DNA from: Saccharopolyspora_D taberi
GTDB lineage: Bacteria > Actinomycetota > Actinomycetes > Mycobacteriales > Pseudonocardiaceae
Length of the DNA: 64,000 nt
Direction of reading: 5' to 3'
NCBI RefSeq assembly: GCF_039534165.1
Contig: NZ_BAAAUX010000005.1
Coordinates: 124,001-188,000, forward strand
In this document: piece after piece, positions 26,000 to 35,053 of the stretch
Numbering within the stretch: the first letter of the stretch is position 1
Layout of the letters: every line of letters begins with the position of its first letter
Notes under the pieces: model-generated
The model's input: the letters and a program-made list of their open reading frames with translations, nothing else
Databases searched by the model: none
What the model was told of the DNA's origin: nothing
Program-made: the position numbers and the translations under genes

Positions 26000-26536
26000 A
26001 TGCCCAGGGAACGCGTCGACACCAGGACCGAGATCCGGGTGGTCGCCGCCGAGTTGTTCGCGCGCCAGGGGTTCGAGAAGACCAGCCTGCGCGAGGTCGC
26101 CGAGCGGCTGGGCATCACGAAAGCCGCGCTGTACTACCACTTCCAGTCCAAGGCGGACCTCGCGCGCGGCATCGTCCAGCCGATGTTCGACGAGGTCGAG
26201 GAACTGCTGCGGGTCAGCGAGGCCGCGCCGGTCGCGCCGCGGGCGCTGCTCGAAGGCTATTTCGACGTGGTCGCCAAGCACCGCGAGGTGTTCTGGATGA
26301 TCTTCCGCGACATCGGCGTCCTCGGGCACCTGAACCTGATGGAGGCCATGCTCGGCTGGCGGGCCCGGCTCAACGCGCTGCTCGTCGGCGAGCCGGCGAC
26401 GCCCGCCGACTGGGCGCGCGCCACCGTCGCGGTCGGCGGGCTGCAGGACTGCGTGACCAACGAGGGCGAGGTCGCGGACTTCCGCGCCGCCGCGGTGGAT
26501 GCGGCCCTGGCCGCTCTCGGTTCCGGATCGCGCTAG
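26000..26536 (+). CDS. TetR/AcrR family transcriptional regulator
   Basis: A 178-residue repressor. The N-terminal helix-turn-helix is RVVAAELFARQGFEKTSLREVAERLGITKAALYYHFQSKADLAR (about residues 11-54), classic for TetR. The C-terminal ligand domain is divergent. The ATG at 26000 follows GGAGGAGGCGG. It is divergent from the FAD monooxygenase, and the 13-bp direct repeats between them are the likely operator. The ligand is probably a substrate of that monooxygenase. Confidence 0.9.
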   Translation: MPRERVDTRTEIRVVAAELFARQGFEKTSLREVAERLGITKAALYYHFQSKADLARGIVQPMFDEVEELLRVSEAAPVAPRALLEGYFDVVAKHREVFWMIFRDIGVLGHLNLMEAMLGWRARLNALLVGEPATPADWARATVAVGGLQDCVTNEGEVADFRAAAVDAALAALGSGSR

Positions 26537-26537
26537 C

Positions 26538-26663
26538 TCAGGGCAGCAACGCCCGCAGCTCCACCCAGACGGCGACGAGCAGCAGCCGCCACGGGCTCAG
26601 CGCGGCCCGGCCGGAAATGCGAACACCGTGGGACTGCTGGGATTCGATCGGTCGGCCGTGCAT
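26538..26663 (-). CDS. Possible small ORF, 41 residues, hydrophobic C-terminus
   Basis: Inside the 427-base gap between the TetR gene and the acyl-CoA synthetase there is one minus-strand ORF with a plausible ribosome site (GAGAGGGG, then ACGAGG next to the ATG). The product begins MHGRPIESQQSHG and ends in WRLLLVAVWVELRALLP, a possible single membrane-associated helix. I recognise no family. The rest of the gap shows only a TAGTGT box at 26928-26933 before the synthetase. Reality of this ORF is uncertain. Confidence 0.3.
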   Translation of the reverse strand: MHGRPIESQQSHGVRISGRAALSPWRLLLVAVWVELRALLP

Positions 26664-26963
26664 CCTCGTGCCCCTCTCGTTCGAGCGTTCGGGGTCGTTC
26701 GAGGTTCGGGGGAGGCGGGCGGCGCCCCGGCAGCCGCCCGCCTCCCGTCCTGCCCCGGCCCCGACTCCGCGGCAGGCGCCCCCCGACGTGTTACCGGTTT
26801 TCCCACTCGACCTCGATGGATTATGAAGATTGCTGGTTACCCGCCGGTACCACAAGGGTTCCGGCGAAAAATTCGAAACGCACCGTTCCCTGTCGCCCCG
26901 ATCTGGCGCCGGGGTGCGGCCACCCGATAGTGTCGGCGGTCACGGTGGCTGAGAGGGGTCGCG

Positions 26964-28481
26964 ATGCCTGGTCCGCGGACGAGCACGGTGGGCGACCTGC
27001 TCCGCCGGAGCGCGGCGCGAGTCCCCGGGCGGACGGCATTGCGCTTCGTCGACGCGGCGGGCGCCGAGCGCTCGTGGACCTACGCGGAACTGGACGCCGC
27101 GGTGACCCGGGCCGCCGCCGCGCTGCTCGCCGCCGGCGCGGTCAAGGGGGACCGGATTGCCGCTTACGGCAAGAACTCCGACGCCTACTTGATCGGTTTC
27201 CTGGCCTGTGCCAGGGCGGGTCTGGTGCACGTGCCGATCAACTACAACCTCACCGGCGGGGAACTGGACTACCTGATCCGGCAGTCCGGCAGCACCATCG
27301 CGCTCGCCGACCCCGCGCTGGCGGACCGGGTGTCCGGTGTGGACCAGGTGATCCCGTTGCGGGACAACGAGAAGTCGTTGCTCGCGAGGTGCTCGGACGG
27401 CGAAGTCCCGGAGCTGCCGGTGGAGGTCTCCGACGGCGATCTGGTGCAGCTGCTCTACACCTCGGGCACCACGTCCCACCCCAAGGGCGCGATGATGACG
27501 CACCGCGCGCTGCTGCACGAGTACCTGTCGTGCGTGGTGGCGCTGGACTTCACCGAAGATGACGACCCGCTGCACGCGATGCCGCTCTACCACTCGGCGC
27601 AAATGCACGTCTTCCTGTTGCCGCACTTGATGATCGGCTCCACCAACCGGCTGGTCGAAGCACCCGATCCCGGGGACGTGCTGCGGCGCGTAGAGAACGA
27701 GCGCATCGGTGCCTTCTTCGCCGCTCCCACGGTGTGGGTCGCGCTGGCCAACCACGCCGATTTCGCCGCCCGCGACCTGAGTTCGCTGCGCAAGGCGTAC
27801 TACGGCGCGTCCATCATGCCCGGTCCGGTGTTGCAGAGGCTGCGGGATTCCTTGCCGGAACTGGGTTTCTACAACTGCTTCGGGCAGTCCGAGATCGCTC
27901 CGCTCGCGACGGTGCTGCGGCCGGAGGAGCACCGGGACCGGCCGGACTCGGCAGGGCGGCCGGTGCTGTTCGTCGAGGCCAAGGTCGTCGACGAGACCGG
28001 AGCGGAAGTTCCTCCTGGCGAGCCGGGCGAGATCGTGTACCGCTCGCCGCAGCTGTGCGAGGGCTACTGGGACAAGCCCGAGGAGACCGCCGAAGCGTTC
28101 CGGGACGGCTGGTTCCACTCCGGTGACCTGGTCCGCAGGGACGAGGAGGGCTACTACTACGTCGTCGACCGGATCAAGGACGTGATCAACACCGGCGGCG
28201 TGCTGGTCGCGTCCAGGGAGGTCGAGGACGCGCTGTACGCGCACCCGGCCGTCGCCGAGGTCGCGGTCGTCGCGGTGCCCGATCCGAAGTGGGTGGAGGC
28301 CGTCGCCGCCGTCGTGGTCGCCAAGGCCGACGTGACCGAGGACGAGCTGGTCGCCCACGCCCGCCGCAGCCTCGCAGGGTTCAAGGTGCCCAAGCGGATC
28401 CGGTTCGTCGACGACCTGCCGCGCAACAGCTCCGGCAAGCTGCTCAAGCGGGTGCTTCGGGAACAGTTCGCCGCCGACTGA
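26964..28481 (+). CDS. Acyl-CoA synthetase / AMP-dependent ligase (FadD type)
   Basis: A 505-residue ANL-superfamily ligase. The P-loop-like adenylate motif is LLYTSGTTSHPKGAMMTH (about 156-173), then YNCFGQSEIAPLATV, the GELVYRSP-like GEIVYRSPQLCEGYWDKPEETAEAF, and GWFHSGDLVRRDEEGYYYVVDRIKDVI with the conserved Asp and Arg. The C-terminal catalytic lysine is in NSSGKLLKRVLRE. It activates a carboxylic acid with ATP and joins it to CoA. Chain length not predictable. ATG start; transcribed toward the MetE-like gene 11 bases downstream. Confidence 0.9.
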   Translation: MPGPRTSTVGDLLRRSAARVPGRTALRFVDAAGAERSWTYAELDAAVTRAAAALLAAGAVKGDRIAAYGKNSDAYLIGFLACARAGLVHVPINYNLTGGELDYLIRQSGSTIALADPALADRVSGVDQVIPLRDNEKSLLARCSDGEVPELPVEVSDGDLVQLLYTSGTTSHPKGAMMTHRALLHEYLSCVVALDFTEDDDPLHAMPLYHSAQMHVFLLPHLMIGSTNRLVEAPDPGDVLRRVENERIGAFFAAPTVWVALANHADFAARDLSSLRKAYYGASIMPGPVLQRLRDSLPELGFYNCFGQSEIAPLATVLRPEEHRDRPDSAGRPVLFVEAKVVDETGAEVPPGEPGEIVYRSPQLCEGYWDKPEETAEAFRDGWFHSGDLVRRDEEGYYYVVDRIKDVINTGGVLVASREVEDALYAHPAVAEVAVVAVPDPKWVEAVAAVVVAKADVTEDELVAHARRSLAGFKVPKRIRFVDDLPRNSSGKLLKRVLREQFAAD

Positions 28482-28492
28482 ATAATGGCCCG

Positions 28493-29518
28493 GTGAGCGA
28501 AGCAGCGTGGGAACCCGGCACCGCCACCGCGATCGGCTCCATGCCCGGCGGCGACCCGGTCGAAGCCGCCCGCACGGTCGTCGGGGAACTGCCCGGGCTG
28601 ACCCCGTTCCCGGAACTGCCCGCCCGCGGCGTCGGCGCGGACATCCTCGGCCGCACCGCGGGTTTGCTGGTCGACCTGGCCGTGCAGGTGGTGCCCTCCG
28701 GCTACCGGGTCACCGGCCGTCCCGGCCACGACCAGCGGCGCGCCGTCGACCTGCTCCGCTGGGACCTCGACGCGGTCGAGCAGGCGGCGGCCGAGGCGGG
28801 AGCGCCGCGCGCGATCAAGGTCCAGGCCGCCGGGCCGTGGACGCTGGGCGCCGGGATCGAGCTGGAACGCGGCCACCGGATCCTCACCGACCACGGGGCG
28901 CTGCGCGACTTCACCGAGTCGCTGACCGAGGGACTCGTCCGGCACGCCGCCCAGGTCGCCGAACGCACCGGCTCGCGGGTCGTGGTCCAGCTCGACGAAC
29001 CGTCCCTCCCCGCGGTGCTGGCGGGCCGCATCCCGACGCCGTCCGGCTACGGCAACGTGCCCGCCGTCCCCGAGCCGGACGCCCAGCGCCTCCTCGGCGA
29101 CGTGATCGAACGCCTCACCACCGCCACCGGCTCGCCGGTCGTGGTGCACTGCTGCGCCGCGCGCCCTCCGGTCGCGCTTCTCCGCCGCGCGGGCGCGGGC
29201 GCGATCTCCCTCGACGCGACCGGCCTCGGCGACGTCAGCGGCGCGCTCGCCGACGAACTCGGCGAGGCGTGGGAGGAAGGGACCACCCTGTTCCTCGGGC
29301 TCGTCCCGGCGCTGGAGCGCCGGACCGAGCTGCGCGAGCTCGCGCAGTCGGCCTTCGGCCTCGCGTCCCGGCTGGGCTTCGCCCGCCGGACGCTGTCCGA
29401 GCGGAGCGTGCCGACGCCCGTTTGTGGGCTGGCGGGGGCTTCGCCGCAGTGGGCGCGGCGCGCTCTCTCACTGACCCGGGATCTCGCGCGGCTGTTCGCG
29501 GACGAGTCCGAGGGCTGA
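28493..29518 (+). CDS. MetE C-terminal-like (cobalamin-independent methionine synthase-like) protein
   Basis: A 341-residue protein resembling the catalytic C-terminal barrel of MetE, matching Rv3015c in place. TATAIGSMPGGDPVEAARTVVGELPGLTPFPELPARG starts the domain, VVVQLDEPSLPAVLAG and VVVHCCAARPPVALLRRAG resemble the zinc/substrate-site strands. It is far shorter than full MetE (about 750), so it lacks the N-terminal half and its methyl donor is uncertain. GTG at 28493, 11 bases after the synthetase stop. Confidence 0.8.
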   Translation: MSEAAWEPGTATAIGSMPGGDPVEAARTVVGELPGLTPFPELPARGVGADILGRTAGLLVDLAVQVVPSGYRVTGRPGHDQRRAVDLLRWDLDAVEQAAAEAGAPRAIKVQAAGPWTLGAGIELERGHRILTDHGALRDFTESLTEGLVRHAAQVAERTGSRVVVQLDEPSLPAVLAGRIPTPSGYGNVPAVPEPDAQRLLGDVIERLTTATGSPVVVHCCAARPPVALLRRAGAGAISLDATGLGDVSGALADELGEAWEEGTTLFLGLVPALERRTELRELAQSAFGLASRLGFARRTLSERSVPTPVCGLAGASPQWARRALSLTRDLARLFADESEG

Positions 29519-29672
29519 AGCGATTGGGGCGCTGGAGTGCTTGGAGCGCCGGAGGAATCCCCGCCCGAATCGGGCGAATTCACAAGGCCCCCGATAGGTT
29601 GTGCGGGAGTTATCAAGATCAAGTTTCGCCGTTTCGGCCCGGGGTGGTGTGCCGCGGTGGTAAGAAAATCCC

Positions 29673-30701
29673 GTGCGCAGCAACGCCCGGTGCCAAGAGG
29701 TCGAGCGGTTCGGCTGGATTCGTGACAGCACCGTCCAGGAAGCCGCCTGCCTGACCTTCGTGCGGGCGACCGGCGTCGATCCGGTCGCCGCGGGTTTCGG
29801 CGCCGTGTCCGGTCACGCCCGCGCGCTGGACTTCGGCGAGTTCTGCGAGGAGGCGTACGCGCAGCCGTATCCGGTGATCGGACTGCGGATCGTCGGCGAC
29901 TGGGTGCTGGTCGTGGAGGACAACGGACTCCAGGGCACCCGGCCCGAGGTGCTGACCCGGGTCAGCGCGCGCACCGAAGCCCTGTCGGTGTTCTGGAACA
30001 CCAACCTCAGCACCAGGTTCTCCTACGCGGTGGGCGGTGAGGTGCGCACGACGTTCGAGGCGCTGCTGCCGGAGTTCCGCGAGGGCACCCGGCCGGACGC
30101 GCTGGAGGAGCTGCGCGAGGGACTGCCATGGTCCGCGCTGGACTCCGGCAACCAGGCCGAGGGCGTCGAGCTGATGCTGGCGCTGGCCGCGCGGATCACC
30201 GGGCAGCCGCTCACCCCGACGTGGGAGGAGGGGCAGTTCCTCACCTTCCCGGTCGCCGCGTGGCCGGAGGACCTGCGGGCGGACCCGGACGCGCTGGAGC
30301 GGCTGGCCGACCGGTGCCCGCCCGGCGTGATCGACGCGCTGCGCGCGGCAGACGACCGGGCCCGGCGCCGGGCCGCGGTGGCGGTGGCCCGCCGGGCGGC
30401 CGAGCTCGCCGAGTGCGCCGACCACCCGGTGATCAGCGCGGTGCTGGCCTCCGCCGACGACCCGGTCATGGACCGCGAGGCGATCAGCGAGGCCGTGCGG
30501 GAGTGGACCTGGCTGCTGCACCGGCACCGCGCGACCAGCAAGGTCCGCAACCAGGTGCGCGCGGCCGAGGTGCTGCGGCAGGCCACCCACGACGACCCGC
30601 TCGCGGCCGTCTGCGCGAGCCTCTCGGCGGCCATCGGCATCCGGGGGCTGGACGCGGCCGAGCTGTCCGGCGTGGTGGAGGACGCGCTCGGGCGGGCCTG
30701 A
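29673..30701 (+). CDS. DUF6461 domain-containing protein
   Basis: A 342-residue actinobacterial protein with the DUF6461-type start FGWIRDSTVQEAACLTFVRATGVDPVAAGFGA and the conserved GDWVLVVEDNGLQGTRPEVLTRVSARTEALSVFWNTN segment. The domain is found singly or in tandem in actinomycetes with no known function. The C-terminal 100 residues are helical and rich in Ala/Arg. GTG start at 29673, 154 bases after the MetE-like gene; no membrane segments seen. A degenerate tandem array follows immediately. Confidence 0.72.
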   Translation: MRSNARCQEVERFGWIRDSTVQEAACLTFVRATGVDPVAAGFGAVSGHARALDFGEFCEEAYAQPYPVIGLRIVGDWVLVVEDNGLQGTRPEVLTRVSARTEALSVFWNTNLSTRFSYAVGGEVRTTFEALLPEFREGTRPDALEELREGLPWSALDSGNQAEGVELMLALAARITGQPLTPTWEEGQFLTFPVAAWPEDLRADPDALERLADRCPPGVIDALRAADDRARRRAAVAVARRAAELAECADHPVISAVLASADDPVMDREAISEAVREWTWLLHRHRATSKVRNQVRAAEVLRQATHDDPLAAVCASLSAAIGIRGLDAAELSGVVEDALGRA

Positions 30702-30727
30702 ACGTCGACTGCGGATCCTCGGCGGGG

Positions 30728-31289
30728 GTGTGGAAAGGTGTCCCGGCCGCCGTCGGCGAGGGTGCGGACGGTGTCCGGGCTGTCTTCGATGCGGGTGCGG
30801 AAGGTTTCCTGGCTGTCCTCGGTGCGGATGCGGACGGTATCCGTGCCGTCTTTGGCGTGGGTACGGCCGGTGTCCCGGCTGTCTTCGGTGGCTGCGGACG
30901 GCATCCCGGCCGTCCTCGGGCGTGGGTGCGAACGGCGTCCCAGCCGTCTTTGGCGTGGGTGCGGGCGGTGTCCCGGCTGTCCTAGGTGTGGGTGCGGGCG
31001 GTGTCCGGCTCTTCGGTGTGGGTGCGGACGGTGTCCGGCTGTCTTCGGTGTGGGTGCGGGCGGTGTCCCGGCTGTCCTAGGTGTGGGTGCGGACGGTGTC
31101 CGGCTGTCTTTGGCGTGGGTGCGGGCGGTGTCCCGGCTGTCTTTGGCGTGGGTGCGGGCGGTGTCCCGGCCGTCCTCGGTGCGGCTGAACGGCGTCCCGG
31201 CCATCCTCGGCGCGAGTGCGGAAGGCATCCGGACCGTCCTCGGCGCGGGTGCCGAGGGCACCCCGGCCGCAGCCGGCTCGGCGGGCGCG
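30728..31289. repeat. Degenerate tandem array, about 17 units of about 33 bp
   Basis: The roughly 640-base gap after the DUF6461 gene is filled by about 17 head-to-tail units whose core is GGTGCGGGCGGTGTCCCGGC followed by TGTCTTTGGCGTG. Most are 33 bases; some are 30 or 32, which breaks every reading frame. In plus frame the first five units read as 11-residue repeats of GA[DEG]G[VI]xAVFG. There is no spacer between units, so it is not CRISPR. Best units are near the middle and edges are degenerate. No function can be assigned. Confidence 0.8.
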
Positions 31290-31341
31290 TGAGTTCCGCG
31301 TTCCCGCCCACGACCATCTCGGCGGCCTGCACAATGGGGTG

Positions 31342-32061
31342 ATGATGAAGTTCCTGCGCCGCCGTGGCCGTGCCGAGGAGACCTCCCCGAAGCCGGTCGA
31401 CACCGAGCCGGTCAACACCGAGCCCGCCGACGTCGAGGCCGACGCCGCCGCCCGCGCCCGGGCGTTCTGGCAGCGCTGGGACGACATGCTTCCCGAGATC
31501 AGCGCCGCGCTGGGCGACAACGTGCCGCACCGCGTCGACCACCAGCTCGCCGCGGCCGCCGCCGCGGTCCACCCGAACCTGGCCATCTCCATCGAGCGCG
31601 GCGAGACCGCCGTCTACGCGCTGGTGCTCACCAGCCAGGCCGACCCCGAGCTGCGGGTCTACACCGACGCCTGGAAGGCCGCCGCGCCCGCCGCCGACTC
31701 GCTGTTCGAGTACCACGACGCCATCCCGCCGGTCCCGGACCCGACCCAGGTCACCGTCAACCTGCGCGGCGAGAAGTACGCGCTGTCCGACGTCCGGGTC
31801 GCCCCGCAGGTCGACGAGGCGGAGGGCCTGGTCGACGTCGCCGTCTACCACCCGGGGTTCGCCGGGCTGGAGGACGAGGCCAAGGCCGCGCTGACCTTCC
31901 TGCCGCTGGACGCCACCCTCGGTGAGCGGCTCGCCGCCGACCGCATCGGCCGGGTCGAGACCGCCGAGGCCGAACCGCAGGGCGCCATCGGCCTGCTGGA
32001 GTTCCGGGAGCTCGTCCGCGGCCTCGGCAGCGGCGAGGGAGCAGCGCCGGGCGGCGCCTGA
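31342..32061 (+). CDS. Conserved hypothetical protein
   Basis: A 239-residue protein I do not recognise. It begins with a basic MMKFLRRRGR stretch and an acidic, Pro/Glu-rich linker, then a globular part (FWQRWDDMLPEISAALGDNVPHRVDHQLAAAAAAVHPNL; VTVNLRGEKYALSDVRVAPQVDEAEGLVDVAVYHPGF). No signal peptide or membrane helix. Start chosen at the ATG at 31342; GTG 31339 is adjacent and in frame. It lies 38 bases upstream of ligA on the same strand, but a separate promoter box precedes ligA. Confidence 0.7.
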   Translation: MMKFLRRRGRAEETSPKPVDTEPVNTEPADVEADAAARARAFWQRWDDMLPEISAALGDNVPHRVDHQLAAAAAAVHPNLAISIERGETAVYALVLTSQADPELRVYTDAWKAAAPAADSLFEYHDAIPPVPDPTQVTVNLRGEKYALSDVRVAPQVDEAEGLVDVAVYHPGFAGLEDEAKAALTFLPLDATLGERLAADRIGRVETAEAEPQGAIGLLEFRELVRGLGSGEGAAPGGA

Positions 32062-32099
32062 TGCGCGCTGATGTCGGGGCGGCTGGTTAGGCTCGGGGG

Positions 32100-34547
32100 G
32101 TGACCAGCAAGGACCCCTCCGACCGCAGCGACCCAGCCGTTGGCAGCGACCCAGCCGACCACGGCGACTCGGCCGACCGCGGCGACTCGGCTGTCGGCAG
32201 CGACCCAGCCGACCGCAGCGACTCGGCCGACCGCAGCGACTCGGCTGTCGGCAGCGACTCGGCAGACCGCGACGCCCCGCTCGGCGGCAACGACCGCGGC
32301 GACGCAGCCGAGCTCGACGACGCCACCGCCGCCGGGCTGGGCGGCGCGGGCCGCCAGGCCGAAGGCGTCGAGGACGTTCCCGCCGAGGTGCGCGACCGCT
32401 ACGCCGACCTCGCCGACGAGGTTCGCGGCCACCAGTTCCGCTACTACGTGCTGGACTCGCCGACGATCTCCGACGGCGAGTTCGACGAGCTGTTCGCCGA
32501 GCTCCAGCGGATGGAGGAGGAGCACCCGGCGCTGCGCACCCCGGACTCGCCGACCCAGGTGGTCGGCGGTTCGTTCTCCACCGACTTCACCGCGGTGGAC
32601 CACCTGGAGCGGATGCTCAGCCTGGACAACGCCTTCGACGCCGACGAGCTGAGCGCGTGGGTGGACCGGGTCGAGCGCGAGGTCGGCTCGGACGCGCACT
32701 ACCTGTGCGAGCTCAAGATCGACGGGCTGGCGATCAACCTGCTCTACCGCGACGGCAAGCTGGAGCGCGCGCTGACCAGGGGCGACGGCCGCACGGGCGA
32801 GGACGTCACGCTCAACGTGCGCACCATGGAGGACGTCCCGGACGAGCTGACCGGCACCGACGAGTACCCGGTGCCCGCGCTGGTGGAGATCCGCGGCGAG
32901 GTGTTCTTCCGGGTCTCCGAGTTCGCCGAGCTCAACGCCGCGCTGGTGGAGGCGGGCAAGCCGCCGTTCGCCAACCCGCGCAACTCCGCTGCCGGGTCGC
33001 TGCGGCAGAAGGACCCGCGGGTGACCAAGACCCGCCCGCTGCGGCTGATCTGCCACGGGCTCGGCAAGCGCGACGGCTTCGAGCCGCGCATGCAGTCGGA
33101 GTCCTACGCCGCGCTCAAGGCGTGGGGGCTGCCGGTGTCCGAGCACACCAAGGTCCTGTCCACAGTGGATGAACTGCTGGCGCACATCGACTACTGGGGC
33201 AGGCACCGCAACTCCGCCGAGCACGAGATCGACGGCGTGGTCGTCAAGGTCGACGAGGTGTCGTTGCAGCGCAGGCTGGGCGCCACCTCGCGCGCGCCGC
33301 GCTGGTCGATCGCCTACAAGTACCCGCCGGAGCAGGCCACGACGAGGCTGCTGGACATCCAGGTCGCCGTCGGCCGCACCGGCCGGGTCACCCCGTACGC
33401 GGTGATGGAGCCGGTCAAGGTCGCCGGTTCCACGGTCGCGCGCGCGACCCTGCACAACGCGGACCAGGTGCGGCACAAGGGAATCCTGATCGGCGACCGG
33501 GTGGTCATCCGCAAGGCGGGCGACGTCATCCCCGAGGTGCTCGGCCCGGTGGTCGACGTCCGGGACGGCAGCGAGCGCGAGTTCGAGATGCCCACCGAGT
33601 GCCCCGACTGCGGGACCGAGCTGGCCCGCCAGAAGGAGGGCGACGTCGACCTGCGCTGCCCGAACTCCCGCTCCTGCATCGGGCAGCGCCGCGAGCGGCT
33701 GTTCCAGCTCGCCGGGCGCAAGGCGTTCGACATCGAGGTGCTCGGGTACGAGGGCGCGGTGGCGCTGCTGTCGGCCGGGGTGGTCTTCGACGAGGGCGAC
33801 CTGTTCTCCCTCGACGAGGACAAGCTGCTCAAGACCACGCTGTTCCGCACCGACGACGGCAACCTGTCGGTCAACGGCGGCAAGCTGCTCGCGAACCTGG
33901 AGGCGGCCAAGCAGCAGCCGCTGTGGCGGGTGCTGGTGGCGCTGTCGATCCGGCACGTCGGGCCGATCGCGGCGCGGGTGCTGGCCAGGGAGTTCGGCTC
34001 GCTGGACCGGATCGAGCACGCCTCGGAGGAGGAGCTGGCCGCGGCCGAAGGGGTCGGGCCGACGATCGCCACCGCCGTGCGGGAGTGGTTCGACGTCGAC
34101 TGGCACCGCGAGATCGTGCGCAAGTGGCGCGAGGCCGGGGTGCGGATGGCCGACGAGCGGGACGAGTCCGTCGAGCGCAACCTCACGGGTCTGTCCATCG
34201 TGGTCACCGGCTCGCTGGAGGGCTTCTCCCGGGACGAGGCCAAGGAGCTGATCATGAACCGCGGCGGCCGGGCCGCGGGTTCGGTGTCGAAGAAGACCGC
34301 GTTCGTCGTGGTCGGTGAGGCGCCGGGGTCGAAGTACGACAAGGCCGTGCAGCTGAAGGTGCCGGTGTTGGACGAGGACGGGTTCCGGGTGCTGCTGGAG
34401 CAGGGTCCGGACGCCGCGGCCGAGGCGGCGCTGTCGACCGAGGAGGAAGCGCCCACCGAGGGGGAAGCGTCCGCCGAGGGGGAGGCGTCCGCCGAGGGGG
34501 AGGCGTCCGCCGAGGGGGAGGCGCCCACCGAGGGGGAGGAAGGGTGA
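32100..34547 (+). CDS. ligA: NAD-dependent DNA ligase LigA with extended tails
   Basis: An 815-residue ligase, about 100 longer than usual. The adenylated lysine is K206 in CELKIDGLAINL (normally about K115). The OB fold, zinc finger (CPDC ... CPNSRSC), helix-hairpin-helix region and C-terminal BRCT (LTGLSIVVTGSLEGFSRDEAKE) are all present. About 90 residues of Ser/Asp/Ala repeats precede the normal start, and about 30 residues of AEGEAS repeats end it. A TAGGCT box at 32088-32093 six bases before GTG 32100 supports that start; GTG 32388 is an alternative that would remove the extension. Function: seals nicks in replication and repair. Confidence 0.93.
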   Translation: MTSKDPSDRSDPAVGSDPADHGDSADRGDSAVGSDPADRSDSADRSDSAVGSDSADRDAPLGGNDRGDAAELDDATAAGLGGAGRQAEGVEDVPAEVRDRYADLADEVRGHQFRYYVLDSPTISDGEFDELFAELQRMEEEHPALRTPDSPTQVVGGSFSTDFTAVDHLERMLSLDNAFDADELSAWVDRVEREVGSDAHYLCELKIDGLAINLLYRDGKLERALTRGDGRTGEDVTLNVRTMEDVPDELTGTDEYPVPALVEIRGEVFFRVSEFAELNAALVEAGKPPFANPRNSAAGSLRQKDPRVTKTRPLRLICHGLGKRDGFEPRMQSESYAALKAWGLPVSEHTKVLSTVDELLAHIDYWGRHRNSAEHEIDGVVVKVDEVSLQRRLGATSRAPRWSIAYKYPPEQATTRLLDIQVAVGRTGRVTPYAVMEPVKVAGSTVARATLHNADQVRHKGILIGDRVVIRKAGDVIPEVLGPVVDVRDGSEREFEMPTECPDCGTELARQKEGDVDLRCPNSRSCIGQRRERLFQLAGRKAFDIEVLGYEGAVALLSAGVVFDEGDLFSLDEDKLLKTTLFRTDDGNLSVNGGKLLANLEAAKQQPLWRVLVALSIRHVGPIAARVLAREFGSLDRIEHASEEELAAAEGVGPTIATAVREWFDVDWHREIVRKWREAGVRMADERDESVERNLTGLSIVVTGSLEGFSRDEAKELIMNRGGRAAGSVSKKTAFVVVGEAPGSKYDKAVQLKVPVLDEDGFRVLLEQGPDAAAEAALSTEEEAPTEGEASAEGEASAEGEASAEGEAPTEGEEG
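32103..32276 (+). repeat. Low-complexity repeat encoding the LigA N-terminal tail
   Basis: Imperfect 15- and 18-base units (core GACCGCAGCGACTCGGCC) encode SDxAD/DSAVG-type repeats, a very acidic Ser/Asp-rich disordered stretch. It reads through in frame without indels, unlike the array at 30728-31289. Confidence 0.75.
34439..34541 (+). repeat. 18-bp repeat encoding the LigA C-terminal acidic tail
   Basis: Four to five units of GCCGAGGGGGAGGCGTCC (Ala-Glu-Gly-Glu-Ala-Ser) after the BRCT domain, giving an acidic flexible tail. The units are nearly identical, so the copy number may vary between strains. Confidence 0.75.
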
Positions 34548-35044
34548 TCCGCACGGCACGGCCGGAGGAGTTCGAGGCGGTCGGCGAGGTGACCGTCCGG
34601 GCCTTCCTCGACGGCGGCCACCTGAGTGCGGCCTCGGAGTACCGGCAGACGCTGCTCGACGTCGCGGCCCGAGCGGCCGAGGCCGAGGTGCTGGTGTCCG
34701 TGGAGGGCGACAAGGTGCTGGGCACCGTCACCGTCGCCGACGGGGGCACCGCCTACGCCGACATCGCCGCGCCCGGCGAGCTGGAGTTCCGGATGCTGGC
34801 GGTCGCGCCGGAGGCGGCAGGCAAGGGCGTCGGAACGGCCCTGGTCCGGGCGGTGATCGCCCGCGCCCGGACGCTGGGGCGCGAACGAGTCGTGCTGAGC
34901 AGCCAGCAGTCGATGACCATCGCGCACGGCCTGTACCGGAGGTTCGGCTTCGAACGGACGCCGAAACGGGACTGGGAGCCCGTACCGCACCTACGCCTGG
35001 TCACCTTCGGTTTGGAATTGATTGACAGGGCTCGTCCTGCGTAG
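34544..35044 (+). CDS. GNAT family N-acetyltransferase
   Basis: A 166-residue acetyltransferase. The acetyl-CoA loop is EFRMLAVAPEAAGKGVGTALVRAVI (about 81-105, Q/RxxGxG/A form KGVGTA) and YRRFGFERTPKRDW closes the fold. It transfers acetyl from CoA to an unknown amine. The GTG start overlaps the ligA TGA (GTGA), so translation is coupled to ligA. Convergent with the ACT gene; a 160-bp repeat element lies between. Confidence 0.85.
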   Translation: MIRTARPEEFEAVGEVTVRAFLDGGHLSAASEYRQTLLDVAARAAEAEVLVSVEGDKVLGTVTVADGGTAYADIAAPGELEFRMLAVAPEAAGKGVGTALVRAVIARARTLGRERVVLSSQQSMTIAHGLYRRFGFERTPKRDWEPVPHLRLVTFGLELIDRARPA

Positions 35045-35053
35045 CGGGTCGCT

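Noticed and set aside
30728..31289. CRISPR array
   Set aside because: Units are contiguous and degenerate, with no unique spacers and no cas genes in the window.
30738..31292. A repetitive protein gene on either strand of the tandem array
   Set aside because: Open frames exist only because of high GC; units of 30 and 32 bases shift the frame repeatedly and no ribosome site is convincing.
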